From Haplosporangium gracile (taxonomy: Eukaryota > Mortierellomycota > Mortierellomycetes > Mortierellales > Mortierellaceae): DNA of 32,781 nt. Below the pieces are notes generated by a model. That model made no database searches. It saw nothing but the letters and a program-made list of their open reading frames with translations, and was not told where the DNA came from. Every line of letters starts with the position of its first letter. Position 1 is the stretch's first letter. The DNA lies in contig JAAAUF010000456.1 in assembly GCA_015499985.1 (NCBI GenBank), positions 1-32,781 on the forward strand, read 5' to 3'. A program made the position numbers and the translations under genes. Shown in pieces: positions 1 to 10,614 of this stretch.

Positions 1-1291
1 GGGCCACGCTCGTCGATGGGCTCACCGATGACGTTGATGATACGGCCCAAGCACTCGGGACCGACGGGGATAGTGATAGGGGCACCAGTGTCCTCAACGG
101 GCTGGCCACGGACAAGACCCTCAGTTCCGTCCATGGCAATGGTACGGACGGTGTTCTCTCCCAAGTGCTGGGCGACCTCAAGAACCAAACGACGGTCCAA
201 GTTCTTGACCTCGAGAGCGTTCAAGATGGAGGGGAGCTTACCCTGGTCGAACTGGACATCGACGACGGCACCAATGACGGAGCGAATCTGACCAGAGGAC
301 TTGGCATCGGAGGCATAGCCGGCTATTAAGAGATAGAATCAATTGATAACTCTGGTTAGTGGACGTATTCAATTAACTGTTAGAGGAAGTAGGGGGAGGA
401 GGACGTGTTGTCGATAAAGACAATGATATGCAATCCAGGCAACCCTGGGATAAGCAATTGATCGCGTTGCGGCGTTTGTGTTTTCGTGTAATATTCATGA
501 TTTGTCGAGATCCCCTCTTGGTCAATAACAACCGATCGGATTAACACTCGACCCAGAAAGGGGCGCGCTTGCTGATCATCTGCCAGAGTGTCGACACTCG
601 ATCCTGTTGTCCCAAAATGTCGTGTCCACTGCTTGTTTTGCTGCAACGGAAAGGATCAGTCGATCTAGATCGGTGGTTGATCCAGTGTGACCTCCAGGAA
701 CAAGCTTGACTTCGAGATGGGTCTCCCGAATCAATCCGTTCCTGGTTTATTTTTTGATGTCGTGCTCCCGCTCCGATGAACGATCTTGCTCTGATCGCCT
801 CGCTTCCTTTGAGACAACGACGAGGTTGATCACGAAGAATAAAGAGAAGGTAACCAAAGCCCAACATGATGGACAGTTGGCTAGTCAAGTCAAAGAAGTT
901 CAAGGCAGCATATAATATTGGCTCGAACGCGAGAAAAAATCAATTGTAATCGACGGCGGGGATAGCAATTAAAGATAAAGAGTGTCGTGTGTAGTTGAAG
1001 TAAAGCGTGTGATGTTGAGATGGAGGAGGGTCGTTGACGTAAGGTGAGTGGATGATGAAACGAGAAAGAGTGTATATGTGCGTGCGTCGTTGAAAAGTGT
1101 GTTGTTTTGGCGGGTAGTTGAGGGTCGAAGAGGTTGTGAAGGCGAGTATGGAGGGAGGGAGTTGTAAAATGAGAGTAATAGATGAAGAAAAAAGGCTTAC
1201 CCTTCAAGAAGGCGGCGTTGAAGGCCTTGGGGGCGGTCTTGATGGCGGCAGCGCTCTTGGAGAGACGCGAGATGTTGCGAAGGGCGTACAT
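1..1291 (-). CDS. ATP2: Mitochondrial ATP synthase F1 subunit beta, 5' part (partial)
   Basis: This is the catalytic beta subunit of mitochondrial F1Fo-ATP synthase, which makes ATP in the matrix. Two coding exons are visible on the minus strand: 1291-1201 (start [12 protein letters not shown]) and 322-1, joined in frame through a split Ala codon (G|CC). The first ~35 residues are rich in Arg, Lys, Ala and Ser without acids, as expected of a mitochondrial presequence. The second exon reads [20 protein letters not shown], then [19 protein letters not shown] and ends near IGEPIDERG, the strongly conserved N-terminal barrel of F1-beta. The gene leaves the window before the P-loop, so the nucleotide-binding residues are not visible. 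The family is certain; the intron borders rest on GTAAGC/TAG consensus and frame. It is divergent from BFR1. Confidence 0.95.
323..1200 (-). other. Long first intron of ATP2
   Basis: This is an 878-nt GT-AG intron separating the mitochondrial presequence exon from the mature-protein exon of ATP2. It is much longer than the ~70-210 nt introns of BFR1 or ClpX in this window. The short ORFs inside it on either strand have no recognisable family, and no snoRNA boxes were convincing by eye. Confidence 0.8.
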
Positions 1292-1503
1292 GGTGAATGG
1301 ACCCTTGTGGATGTGTGATGGGGGAGGATTGAGAAGAAGAAGAGAGAAAAAAAAGAAGAAAGGTGTCTGGTAGAGGCACTTGTAAGGAACGGGCGGGACG
1401 GGGACAGGCGGAACAGTCAGTCTCAAGCTGTGGGAAGAGGGAAAGGGAAGGGAAAGGAAGGAGAAGCGCAGCAAATGCGTTTGTTTTGATTTCCTGCCTG
1501 CTT

Positions 1504-1510
1504 TGATTGG
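1504..1510 (-). promoter_or_regulatory. CCAATCA box 1 (NF-Y/Hap-type)
   Basis: The plus strand reads TGATTGG, i.e. CCAATCA in the ATP2 direction, about 215 nt upstream of the ATP2 start. It is the closest of three identical heptamers. Confidence 0.55.
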
Positions 1511-1533
1511 CTACTGATCGAAAACGAATTTGC

Positions 1534-1541
1534 TGACGTCA
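1534..1541. promoter_or_regulatory. TGACGTCA (CRE/bZIP palindrome)
   Basis: A perfect 8-bp ATF/CREB-type palindrome lies 24 nt from CCAAT box 1, the pairing expected of a composite proximal promoter for ATP2. Binding is inferred from the motif only. Confidence 0.55.
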
Positions 1542-1824
1542 CAACTATCGCGGACAACTCGCGTTCACTCATATGGAGCAACCGAATTGTTCCATTTGAT
1601 ACGCCTGTGAGCATGGAAGAGCACCAGCATGTTGGCGTCCACTTTTGTTTGTCGGGCTAAACCAAAGAAAAATACTTTTGTTTACTGACAAAGCAGCTGG
1701 CACGATATCAGTTGGGTTGAGTATGGATGCAGACATGTAACATGTACGTCGAGCTCGAGAAGACGTAGACGAAGAAGAAGGGAGAGAGCCTCCTTCCCTT
1801 CCTTTTTTTTCTATGCGGGCTGTT

Positions 1825-1831
1825 TGATTGG
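1825..1831 (-). promoter_or_regulatory. CCAATCA box 2
   Basis: This is the second TGATTGG on the plus strand, in the same orientation as boxes 1 and 3, about 535 nt upstream of the ATP2 ATG and about 270 nt upstream of the BFR1 ATG. Confidence 0.45.
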
Positions 1832-1935
1832 TGTTCCTGGCTGGGCACTGAGGAACAATCAAAGTGTATGAGAGTAGAAAGCGAGTACACAAGGAAAAAA
1901 GTCAAAATTCATCGCTCAATTGCAAGGGCGTGTTC

Positions 1936-1942
1936 TGATTGG
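1936..1942 (-). promoter_or_regulatory. CCAATCA box 3
   Basis: This is the third TGATTGG heptamer, about 155 nt upstream of the BFR1 start. It could serve BFR1 as an inverted CCAAT as well as ATP2. Confidence 0.45.
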
Positions 1943-2096
1943 CTCACCTATCCCCACACCCTCCCACTCTGTTCTCCGTTGAGTTCTTTTTCCTTCCCTT
2001 CCTTTCGTTCTCATCATCTCTCATCTCTTCTCATCTACATCCACCTCCCCTTCCCCATTTCTTCCCTTCGTTCGCTCTTTATATTATACTACTATT

Positions 2097-4355
2097 ATGT
2101 CTGTCACTGCAACCACCGCCGCCCCCGTCTCAGCCCAAAAGACTAACTATGTCAAGAAGCCCAGTCAGGAGGAGAAGGACCAGACCCTCAAGGAGATTGA
2201 GGCCAACATGGAGAAGATCCGCCCCCGCTTAGTATGTATTCTCACCCATCACACTTCAACCGCGTTCAACGAATTCGACTATCCTGCCTTCTTGCCCTGT
2301 TTAGCACCATAGAACATGAAATCGAATAGGATAAATTTCGTCATGGTGAAGAACGAGGACAACAACGGCAGCACAAGAGGAGAGATCAGCTTGAACATCA
2401 GGAGCAAGAGTGGAGATGAGAAAGGCGCGATCTTTCATCAGACGTCTTACGCGGCAAACTCATCCAACCACGCTTTTTTTCCCGTTTACCTCGTTGTAAT
2501 AGAACGCTGTCCGTGAGGCTATTGCCTCTGTCACTGGCAAGTCCGAGTCTGACCCCAGAACCGCTCTCCGCAAGCGTTTGGGCGAGCTCCGCGACCAGCA
2601 GGCTGAGAACAAGAAGGGCAAGCAGGTCAAGATCGATCAGCTCACCGCTTTGAACAACTCCTTGAAGAAGAAGGTACGTTTCTTTTTTGAGTCTCCGGCG
2701 CTTACACATATATACGCCTTTGATCTATTACTTTCCTAATTGCACTGATGCGCAGTTTGTTTAGGTTCATGTGCAAAAGCAAGACTGCAACAACAGCAAA
2801 CAGGTGGACGGTGAATTGAAGAAGAAGAAGAACACATCAATTGAACTCATGTTCCTGATCTGTTGAACCAATCCATTCTTAGATTGCCGACTTAAAGGCT
2901 ATCCAGGACAAGCTCCACTTCAAGACCCAGGACGCCGTCGAGGCCCAGATTAAGTACGTGGAACATTTCTGCCTTCATCACGTCCCGTCACACCAATCAG
3001 TTTTAATTGATTGATACAATCAGCAACAGCAACAACAACAACAACACATGCACGTCCAGCAAAAAAGATAGCAAACACCATCTAACCAACTACCCACTTT
3101 CCCGTCCTTTTAAAACTCTTCGTGGATTTCCACCTGTTCATAGCAAGTTGGAGAAGCAGCTCGAGTCTGGATCGCTCAAGTTGGTCGAGGAGAAGCGCAT
3201 TTTGACCGAAATCTCGTCCTTGAAGAAGGCCAAGAAGACTGTTGACGCCGCCCAGGCCCAGCAGGTCGCCATCGATGCCGACAAGGCTGCCATCGCTGCT
3301 CTCAAGGAGACCATTGACGATCAGACCGCCAAGGCTTTGAGCGCCGAGTACAACCAGATCCAGGCTCAGTTGGACGAGATCACAAAGTCCAAGGATGAGG
3401 TCTGGAAGAAGCGCAACGACCTCTTTGATGAGCGCACCCGCCTCCAGAAGGAGCTCGATGCCGAGTACCAGCGCAAGAAGACCGTTAACGACGAGTACTT
3501 CAACGCCCTCCGCGAGTACAACAAGCACCAGCAGGACATGCAGGTTCGCAAGCGCGAGGAGTACCAGGCCAAGAAGCAACAGGAGTTGGAGGAGAAGCGC
3601 TTGGCTGTTGCCAAGGAGGAGCGTGAGCTCGCCGAGATCCCCGCCTTCACCAACGAGATCATCACCTGCGACAGCGTCTACAAGTACTTGCTCCAGTTCA
3701 GCACTGACGAACAGCGCATTGCCGATGCTGCTGCTGTTGCCCCTGTTGATGCCCCCGCCGTCAACGTTCGCCAGGTCGATACCACTGCCAACGTTCCCTC
3801 CGGTGTCATGCTCGCCAAGAAGGCTGACAAGGTCGAGGAGGTTTTCTTTGCTGGAAAGTCCAAGAAGAACAAGGGCCCTAAGGAGAAGAAGGTTGAGGGT
3901 AACTCCTTCAAGCTTCCCCTTGCCGTCCTCGAGCAGCTGGTGAGTTACTTTGTGTCTTGATGCCATGATAATATGAAAAGCTTATTTCTTATGGCATAGA
4001 GTACTAATTCCCGTTCTATTTGTTTTTTGTCGTGGATTTAGCTCGAGCTCAAGGTTGTTGTCCCCACTTCGCCTGCTGACCTCGAGAAGACATTGGATGC
4101 CTTGATCGAGAAGAGGGATGGCTTCAAGGCCAACCAGGAGAAGGCCACCGCCGAGAACAAGCGCAAGGCTGAGGAGCGCATTGCCAAGTTGACCATCTCC
4201 GAGTCTGGCGAGGTCACCGAGGCTTCCGCCGAGAAGGCCGTTGAGGTCGAGGCTACTGCTTGTAGGTTTTCTTTTTTATTATGTTCTTCGACATATCGAC
4301 GTTTTTTCTGTAATGGCTTCTAACTCTTTTTTTTTCACTTTTCGTTCTGATAGAA
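2097..4355 (+). CDS. BFR1: Bfr1-like ER/polysome-associated coiled-coil protein
   Basis: The model is join(2097..2231, 2503..2673, 2883..2953, 3144..3939, 4042..4261, 4354..4355), giving 464 aa, close to yeast Bfr1 (about 470). The protein is almost entirely charged coiled coil: NYVKKPSQEEKDQTLKEIEA at the N terminus, then ESGSLKLVEEKRILTEISSL, long K/E/Q/R helices through roughly residue 330, a basic KSKKNKGPKEKK patch, and a C-terminal helix after LKVVVPTSPADLEK. Yeast Bfr1 is an RNA-binding protein of ER-bound polysomes that works with Scp160 and affects nuclear segregation; that role is transferred from the family. All junctions are GT-AG and in phase. Oddly, the stop codon is split: T at 4261 and AA at 4354-4355, so the last exon codes only two bases. 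Reading straight on from 4261 instead gives Cys then TAG at 4264-4265... in another frame, so the spliced TAA is preferred but not proven. Confidence 0.88.
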
Positions 4356-4792
4356 ATGACTTCTTTACTCGTGCCTACCCATGACCCGACAGAGAGTATT
4401 ACAATCCTATTAACCCCGCGACCGCACAACTAGAGTCTCCTACAATCCCGGCATACAAATATTATATTACACACACAAGACAGTTCGATGCTTGGCGAAA
4501 GGAAGAGGCACTTTTTGTTGATCTGTTAACGAAGATATCCCGGTTTATCGTGTTCGAACAAATCATGAAGAAAAAACGCATCCATACAAATAAAATAATG
4601 TACCAACAGAGAGGTGATAGTCCAGTACGGCGATGGTCGACATAGTTTGAGTCTTTGCATGAGTAAGAGAACGAGCGCAAGAACGCCAGTTCGACTTAAG
4701 GGCCAGGTGAGAGCAATTTTTCAGTGGTGAAATTATCGGACTCGACTGCGACCGGCGACGATTCCTTCTCTGAACCAGTTGAATTAAACAAA
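4356..4792 (+). promoter_or_regulatory. BFR1 3' end and RPL18 promoter
   Basis: This 437-bp spacer lies between two genes on the same strand. AATAAA at 4589-4594 may serve BFR1 polyadenylation. A pyrimidine run (TTCCTTCTCT, about 4761-4770) resembling a terminal-oligopyrimidine leader lies some 23 nt before the proposed RPL18 ATG. No ORF of note is present. Confidence 0.45.
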
Positions 4793-6636
4793 ATGGTTAG
4801 CACGCAGTCACCACGAGCCCACAAACGGCGGGAGTACAGCATACATCCACGGGAGAGCCAGCCATCCAACGCAGCATCCATGCAACCATCGGAATCATCC
4901 ATCGACACAATCTGCCATCAAACATATTATACATCCCCGCACCGTCGTCAATCCCTGTCCGTTTCGTTTTGGCCTTCAACTCATCCCAAAACTTCACTGT
5001 TCGATGGTACCCTGATTCCGCACAGAGGAAGAGGAGGGATGAAGAGTTGCCTTGAGCTTGTTTGTCAAGGCAAAGAAGGCGCGATTCGACATCAGAGACG
5101 AACAAGTGCTCTTTATTACAGGAAGAAAACTACCATCAACTCTGCCAGCAAGCAGGGAGCAAGAGCCAGCGATCACTGTGAACCAGGTCTTTTCGCCACA
5201 CACACAGATCTGCAAGTACTCGCTCAGTGAGCAAAAGGGTTTGCATCAGGATACTTAGCCTGAACTGTGTGTGGGGAACCTCTGATCAAACTCACACATG
5301 GCACACCAGCAACCCAAAGCGTCTTAAAAACTACTCAGCAAGAAACGGAAACGACAGCAGGAAGCAACAGGAAGCAGGAGTTCTCCCACACCTTTAAACA
5401 AAAACAATGGGGAACCCTTGATCCTAGAGAGCTAATCACCACACACAACCTCTTTTTCTTGGTACACCCTTCAACGAATAACAAAATAGGGTATTGACAT
5501 TAAGAAGCACCACGTTCGCAACAAGAACCGTCAGGCTCCCAAGTCCGAGGATGTCTACTTGTTGTTGCTCGTCAAGGTATGCACCAAGGAAGGAGAAGTT
5601 AGCCTTCAGGAGGAGGAAAGAGAGGAAGATGTTGCGAGCGGTTCAGGCTGCAGAGAGTGGATTAGGAGCGGGAGCTTAATACGGAAGCAGATACAGATTC
5701 AGGCAACTACGCCAGCAGTAGCTGGATCAACCGCACGGAGCATCACATGACAACCATGACAACGGACGCTAATAGCAGGCGGCCCTACACACTGGACTTG
5801 TTATTTTTGCACGGAGGCGGTCTGGATGACTTGCAGCGACCAGCCGATAGCAACTGGGCGCGTTAGGCTCGTTTCAACGGTCTAGTTTGAGTCAGCAAGG
5901 AGGTTTGTGTTTGGCAAGACCTCTACACTTACCGGCAACCTTGGAGGAATGCAGAGACAATGGAATGCAGGACTTGAAGCAGGCAGTGTTCTTTTCTCGG
6001 CAGCGCTGATTCATCAAACGACAGACACGAGCAAAAACACAGCAAACTCGCACAACGTGTGTATACGCCACCAATTATATACCTATCCAGGATCAAGCAG
6101 CAAACCACAACAGACAGTACTACCATATAACAACATCCAACTCACACCTCTTTACCCTACTTTTTCCCACACAGCTTTACAGATTCCTTGCCCGCCGCAC
6201 GGACTCTTCCTTCAACAAGGTCGTCTTGAAGCGCCTCTTTATGTCGCGCGTCAACCGCCCCCCCATGTCGGTTTCCCGTGTTGCCCGCAACATGGCCGGT
6301 AAGGATGGCAAGACCGCCGTCATTGTCGGAACCGTCACTGATGACAACCGCTTCCTCGAGGTCCCCAAGTTGTCGATTGCCTGCTTGCGTATCACCAAGA
6401 CCGCCAAGGCTCGCGTCTTGAAGGCCGGCGGTGAGGTCATCACCTTTGACCAGTTGGCTCTCCGTGCCCCCACCGGTGCCAACACCGTCCTCCTCCGCGG
6501 TAAGAAGAACACCCGTGAGGCCGTCAAGCACTTCGGCATGGGCCCCGGCAAGCATGCCAAGCCCTACGTCCAGAGCAAGGGTCGCAAGTTCGAGAAGGCC
6601 CGTGGTCGTCGTGCCTCCCGCGGCTTCAAGGCTTAA
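4793..6636 (+). CDS. RPL18: 60S ribosomal protein L18 (eL18)
   Basis: This is a cytosolic large-subunit ribosomal protein. The certain coding exons are 5490-5576 ([20 protein letters not shown]...) and 6175-6636 ([20 protein letters not shown]... to [13 protein letters not shown]). With an initiator Met they give 183 aa, against 186-188 in yeast and human. The exon 2 acceptor (ATAG|GGT) leaves Gly2 in phase 0, so exon 1 must end in ATG directly before a GT. The best candidate is ATG at 4793-4795 (AAACAAAATG|GTTAGC), with good context and a TOP-like tract just upstream. Other ATG|GT sites lie near 4634 and 5004. Conserved blocks include [16 protein letters not shown] and [20 protein letters not shown]. 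The family is certain; exon 1 is inferred. Confidence 0.9.
4796..5489 (+). other. RPL18 intron 1 (694 nt)
   Basis: This proposed intron splits Met1 from Gly2. It contains only unremarkable short ORFs in all frames. The donor GTTAGC is weak and the acceptor ACAAAATAG is good. Ribosomal-protein introns often host snoRNAs, but no clear RTGATGA/CTGA pair was seen. Confidence 0.55.
5577..6174 (+). other. RPL18 intron 2 (598 nt)
   Basis: A GTATGC donor and a pyrimidine-rich TTTTTCCCACACAG acceptor define this intron with confidence, because the protein continues [17 protein letters not shown] exactly as in eL18. No coding content is evident inside. Confidence 0.85.
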
Positions 6637-6688
6637 ATGTAATATTAAAGCTTTCAACACCCCCTCAATACAAAAACCCATGTTCAAG

Positions 6689-6694
6689 AATAAA
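6689..6694 (+). terminator. RPL18 polyadenylation signal AATAAA
   Basis: A canonical hexamer lies 53 nt after the RPL18 stop codon, a typical distance for 3' end formation. Confidence 0.55.
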
Positions 6695-7496
6695 TACCTG
6701 TTTTTGGTTATATTTTTTGTTCTTTTGGCATTTTTTATCGTCCAAGGGTCAAAGGGCTCTTTTTTTTGGAGTAGGTAGTGGATGGGTTTTGTGAGTTTTT
6801 TTTTTATGGCGTCTCTGAACATTACGAAGAAAGAATGGCACGCCCGGTCGTCTGCGCCACCCTGTGAACTGAGACCAAGAAGCTACGCTTTTTGACCAGA
6901 TCAGTGATGGAGATAGACGCGACAATTTCGCGTTGTCGTTGGATTATATCGCGTCCTTCTTAATTGGCTGATCTCGTGCCAGTGCATAGGTCAATGGTGG
7001 TGGTTTTGTCACTGTGCCTAACGCGATATCAACTCGTAGCAGCACGCACCCCCATGGCCATTACGGAAAAATCAAGGGCGCGCATGATCCTAACTTCAAG
7101 GGCGACAGTGCTTTCAAAAATCTTGTTTTTTTTTCTTGCTCGCCTGCCTTCCGTAATTTATAAATAAACTGTTTACTCAGTGGACCTCACTATTCTGCTT
7201 TTGAAAAGGTTACACAGAAATAGCCGTGAGAAGCAAAAAAAACAACATTTAGTCGCGTGTTCGTTTGCAAAAAAGAAAAAAAAAATAACTATGTTGCTCA
7301 AATGGTAGTGACCTATTCTCTTTTCATATTCAGCCATGTGATTCTTGATATACGAAATGCCAGTAATGATAAAAGGAGGTGTAGTGATGCGATGAAGAAC
7401 ACTTGTCCTTGATATCCAGGACGTATTTCACAGTAGCTATGAAAGTGAAGATACAAAAAAGAACATTTACATGCCAAGCGCTCATCCTCATTGTAC

Positions 7497-7515
7497 TTTT
7501 TTTTTTTTTTTTTTT
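7497..7515 (+). repeat. Poly-T tract (19 nt)
   Basis: This is an uninterrupted T run, the longest homopolymer seen in the convergent intergenic region. It is likely neutral slippage; its length may be uncertain in the assembly. Confidence 0.85.
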
Positions 7516-10500
7516 CTATTTCTCCCTTTTTGTAGGAATTTCAAATGAACAGAGCATGAATTGTGGCCCCAGGTTCAATAAAAGTAGTAAGATCAAGAGA
7601 GAGACAACTCTTCCTATTCATTGTCGCGTTCTTAGATTGCATAACGTAATTAGTGACAGCGGTATGCACATAGCGACTCAAAGGACACGACAGAATGCGA
7701 CGCGGCCATCCTTGCTGCTCTCATATTTCAACATCATAGTATAGTTTACGGTACGACGAAGTTAACCGTGCAGAAGATTGTAACAAAGCAAGCAACGACT
7801 GCAGTGCCCATGCCATCGTACCATCAAATCGAACATGTACATGATTAGTTGGCAAACATTTACTTAGGCGGCTAGAGTACTGAGCCCGCAGTCAGCGGAA
7901 AATAATAGATAGTAAGAAACTCGTGAATATCCGATCTAGCCCTGTCTAAATCGCTATTATCTGGCATTATCGTATTCAAAAGAGCAGTTTCCTAATAAAG
8001 AATACGTTCAAACAGATGGAAGAAAGAAAATGGAGCAGTTATTGACGACGACAACGCGCCTTTAGTCTGGAAATACTGTTTACCTTTTTTTGATTTTATT
8101 TATTCTCATGACCGGGGACCAACACGAACAAGAGGTTTAGAACATTTTTCGAATAATGGTAACGGACATGTACCTGTCCACTAACAAAATAAAAAGGGAA
8201 AAGATGTGGTACAACAGTTAGAGAGTGTGAGCAACATCTGCCCGACTGATCCTCATTCTTCTTTTTTTTTTTCGTTGTGGGTTGAACGAAACAGATGCTG
8301 TGAAAAATAGGACGCGAAGGCTAATGAAGTGCAACTGGAAGACAGCGGTTGTAGATCGAGCATGTTTTTGGCACGAAAGTACAGTATAACGCGGTTTTCA
8401 GAACAATGCGTCTTTATACTTCTTGCCATTTTTTTTATTTATATTCTATGTCCAGTTGCACCCTACCAAATCGCGCTACATTTTTTTGTGCTGCATTTCA
8501 TCTGTTTGCTGCTGAGAGAAAAATGGGGGATAGATTCATCAACGTGAATCATCCCTCGCAATCTATCTAAAATTAGGCGAGACTGCTATGAAAGAGTAAC
8601 CAACAATGATCTGTTCAAATTCATAGCAATTGTCTAATCCTCAAAGTGATCACAGTCACTCGATTAAAGCCGACTATTAGTCTATTGAGCTTTGAAAAGT
8701 CTACTGGGTTGGAGAGACCGTTATTCCTTGGTTGGTCGACCTTTCATTCAACTGTGATCTCACGAGCTCGTCAATAGATCCCCGCTGTATTTCTTTGCTT
8801 TTCATTTTCAAATGTGTGTGTTTTTTTGAGCTTATAGTCTCTCCAACTAAAGTGAGTTACGGTAATGGATTAGAAAGACGTCAAGAACAACCTTTGTTAA
8901 TTGAGTTAAGTTTTATTTCTTGCTGTGTAATCGCGCGTCTGTTTGTGATTTGAACGACTCAACGATCGACGGAAATAAACTATAATTGCCGCCACTGTCG
9001 GTGTGATATTGATGACACCAGTTGAATATAAAGTACAAGGATACACGCGAAAAGGGAAAAACCAAAACGTACACTGCGGTAATCCCCTGAAATGAAGTTT
9101 CGACAAAGAATAACCCTGAGAGTTGCCCATGCAAGAACATATCGAATTCCTTACATATTTGGAACAAAAAAGTGATTACAATGGAGTTTAATGAAGCGCA
9201 TGTGAAGACCCACTTCCCTTTCTCGTCAATCGTCACGCCATATCGCCACCATTTTTTTTTTTTTTTTGGTGAACAAAATGGTCATCGAAAAGTACAAATT
9301 GCGCCTGAGAATCCAAACGGTCCAGACAGCCATCACGCATTGAAAATAGCGAAAAAAAACATGGGTCGTACGGAGAACACGTTGTGGAGTGTGTGGAGAG
9401 AAAAAAAAAAGGACTAAAACCATAAAGAGCGACACTTCCGAACACATCATTCTTGTTCTACGATTTGTTCTATCAAGCGATTGCCATCATACCATAGCCC
9501 TATCGAAGTACCGCTCCTACTAGATCAGCCTCCTCAAAAGTTGGTGCCGTGCATCAAGGTGGCAGATGTGAAAGTGTATGAAAAATGAAACGTAAAAAAA
9601 AAAAAGTACTTTCGAATGCCATGGACAATTCTGAGAAGAGATATATGGTTGCAAAAAAGACAAAGAAGAATCACAGCAGAAAATTCTGATATCATCACCC
9701 AGAATTCAAAAGCGTGGTAAAACTGGTCTGAGTATGATCAATCCCTCATTTTGAAAGAAGTGGTTTATATAAGGGTAAGAGCAAAGGTGTCCAGTCATCC
9801 GCGCGTTTAACCTCACCATCATAGAGAAAAAAAGTGCTTCAAGGACCATAATTGCTAAATCATTTATCGTAAATGTCATCGCCAACAAAGTCTGGGCAGC
9901 TGAGATTACATTTACATTGAAATCGATTATTATTTTTTTATCAAACATGGAAAACAATCTGACACCACAGTCAATCCTCCTACTTTGAGTTTCCTACATG
10001 AATGGGTTTTTATATCAGAACGAGGGAGATCAAAATCAGCGATAGCGAGAATGAGATCCGACTATTCTCCATCATGTCATAATGTAAACAAAAAAGAAGC
10101 ACGACTTAGACCTTTCTACGGTATCCTTGTGAAACTTTCTCCTCTACAAAAAGGCTAACAGATTTACAGTCTCCCGTATCGTCCGTGAAAAAAAAAATTG
10201 CAAAAAAAAGAAAAAGATAGTTTTTATGAATAAAAGGATAAAAACGGTTCTAAAAAAACACTTTCCCAACAAAAAAGAGGGTCTCTGAAGCGACGAGCGT
10301 AGTCATCCTTGTCCAGTTTGATATGTCAATCAAGCAAACCCTCAGTTCAAAAAAAAATGCACAAGCATTCGAAAGAAAAGAAAACATAACAAGCAAATGG
10401 AACTACACTTCCTCCAGGCTGTCGAGCGTGTTCTATCAAATTATTTTACTGAAAAAAAAGACTGTAATATACTACTTTGGTATGATCTGGGAGTGAGAAT

Positions 10501-10614
10501 CCCAAGTGAGCGCCATCCGATGAGAAAGAATGTCGCCTTGTCGAATTGTGAATGTGCGCTGTAAAATGCTGATGGGGTATGATGAAAAAGAGGAGTGAGA
10601 AAAATGAATGGTTC

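Larger units (their letters stand above)
1292..2096. promoter_or_regulatory. Divergent ATP2 / BFR1 promoter region
   Basis: This 805-bp region lies between the two opposed start codons. It contains three TGATTGG heptamers (CCAATCA on the ATP2 strand), one perfect TGACGTCA palindrome, and a strongly C/T-rich plus-strand stretch from about 1950 to 2080 directly before the BFR1 ATG. Such CT-rich leaders are common in well-expressed fungal genes. An ATP2-oriented CCAAT cluster fits control by a Hap2/3/5 (NF-Y) type complex of respiratory genes. The motifs are seen; the regulation is inferred. Confidence 0.65.
6637..10614. other. Gene-poor convergent intergenic region (~4 kb)
   Basis: This lies between the 3' ends of RPL18 (plus) and the dioxygenase gene (minus). 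It is full of short A and T runs, for example 19 T at 7497-7515. No ORF exceeds about 115 codons, and none shows a recognisable domain, family motif or coding-like codon use. No tRNA-like B box was seen. For a convergent pair the spacing is unusually large, so a lost gene, an old repeat or an ncRNA could be hidden here, but nothing can be supported from the sequence. Confidence 0.6.

Noticed and set aside
3082..3966. 294-codon Leu/Val/Gly-rich ORF antisense to BFR1
   Set aside because: It is a mirror of the GC-rich third positions in a coiled-coil gene; no domain, and composition typical of antisense shadows.
5577..6174. Possible C/D snoRNA in RPL18 intron 2
   Set aside because: Only imperfect box-like strings (for example GGATGAC near 5824) without a matching D box at a suitable distance.
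6157..6822. 221-codon antisense ORF over RPL18
   Set aside because: It is fully explained by the codon bias of the ribosomal protein gene on the other strand.
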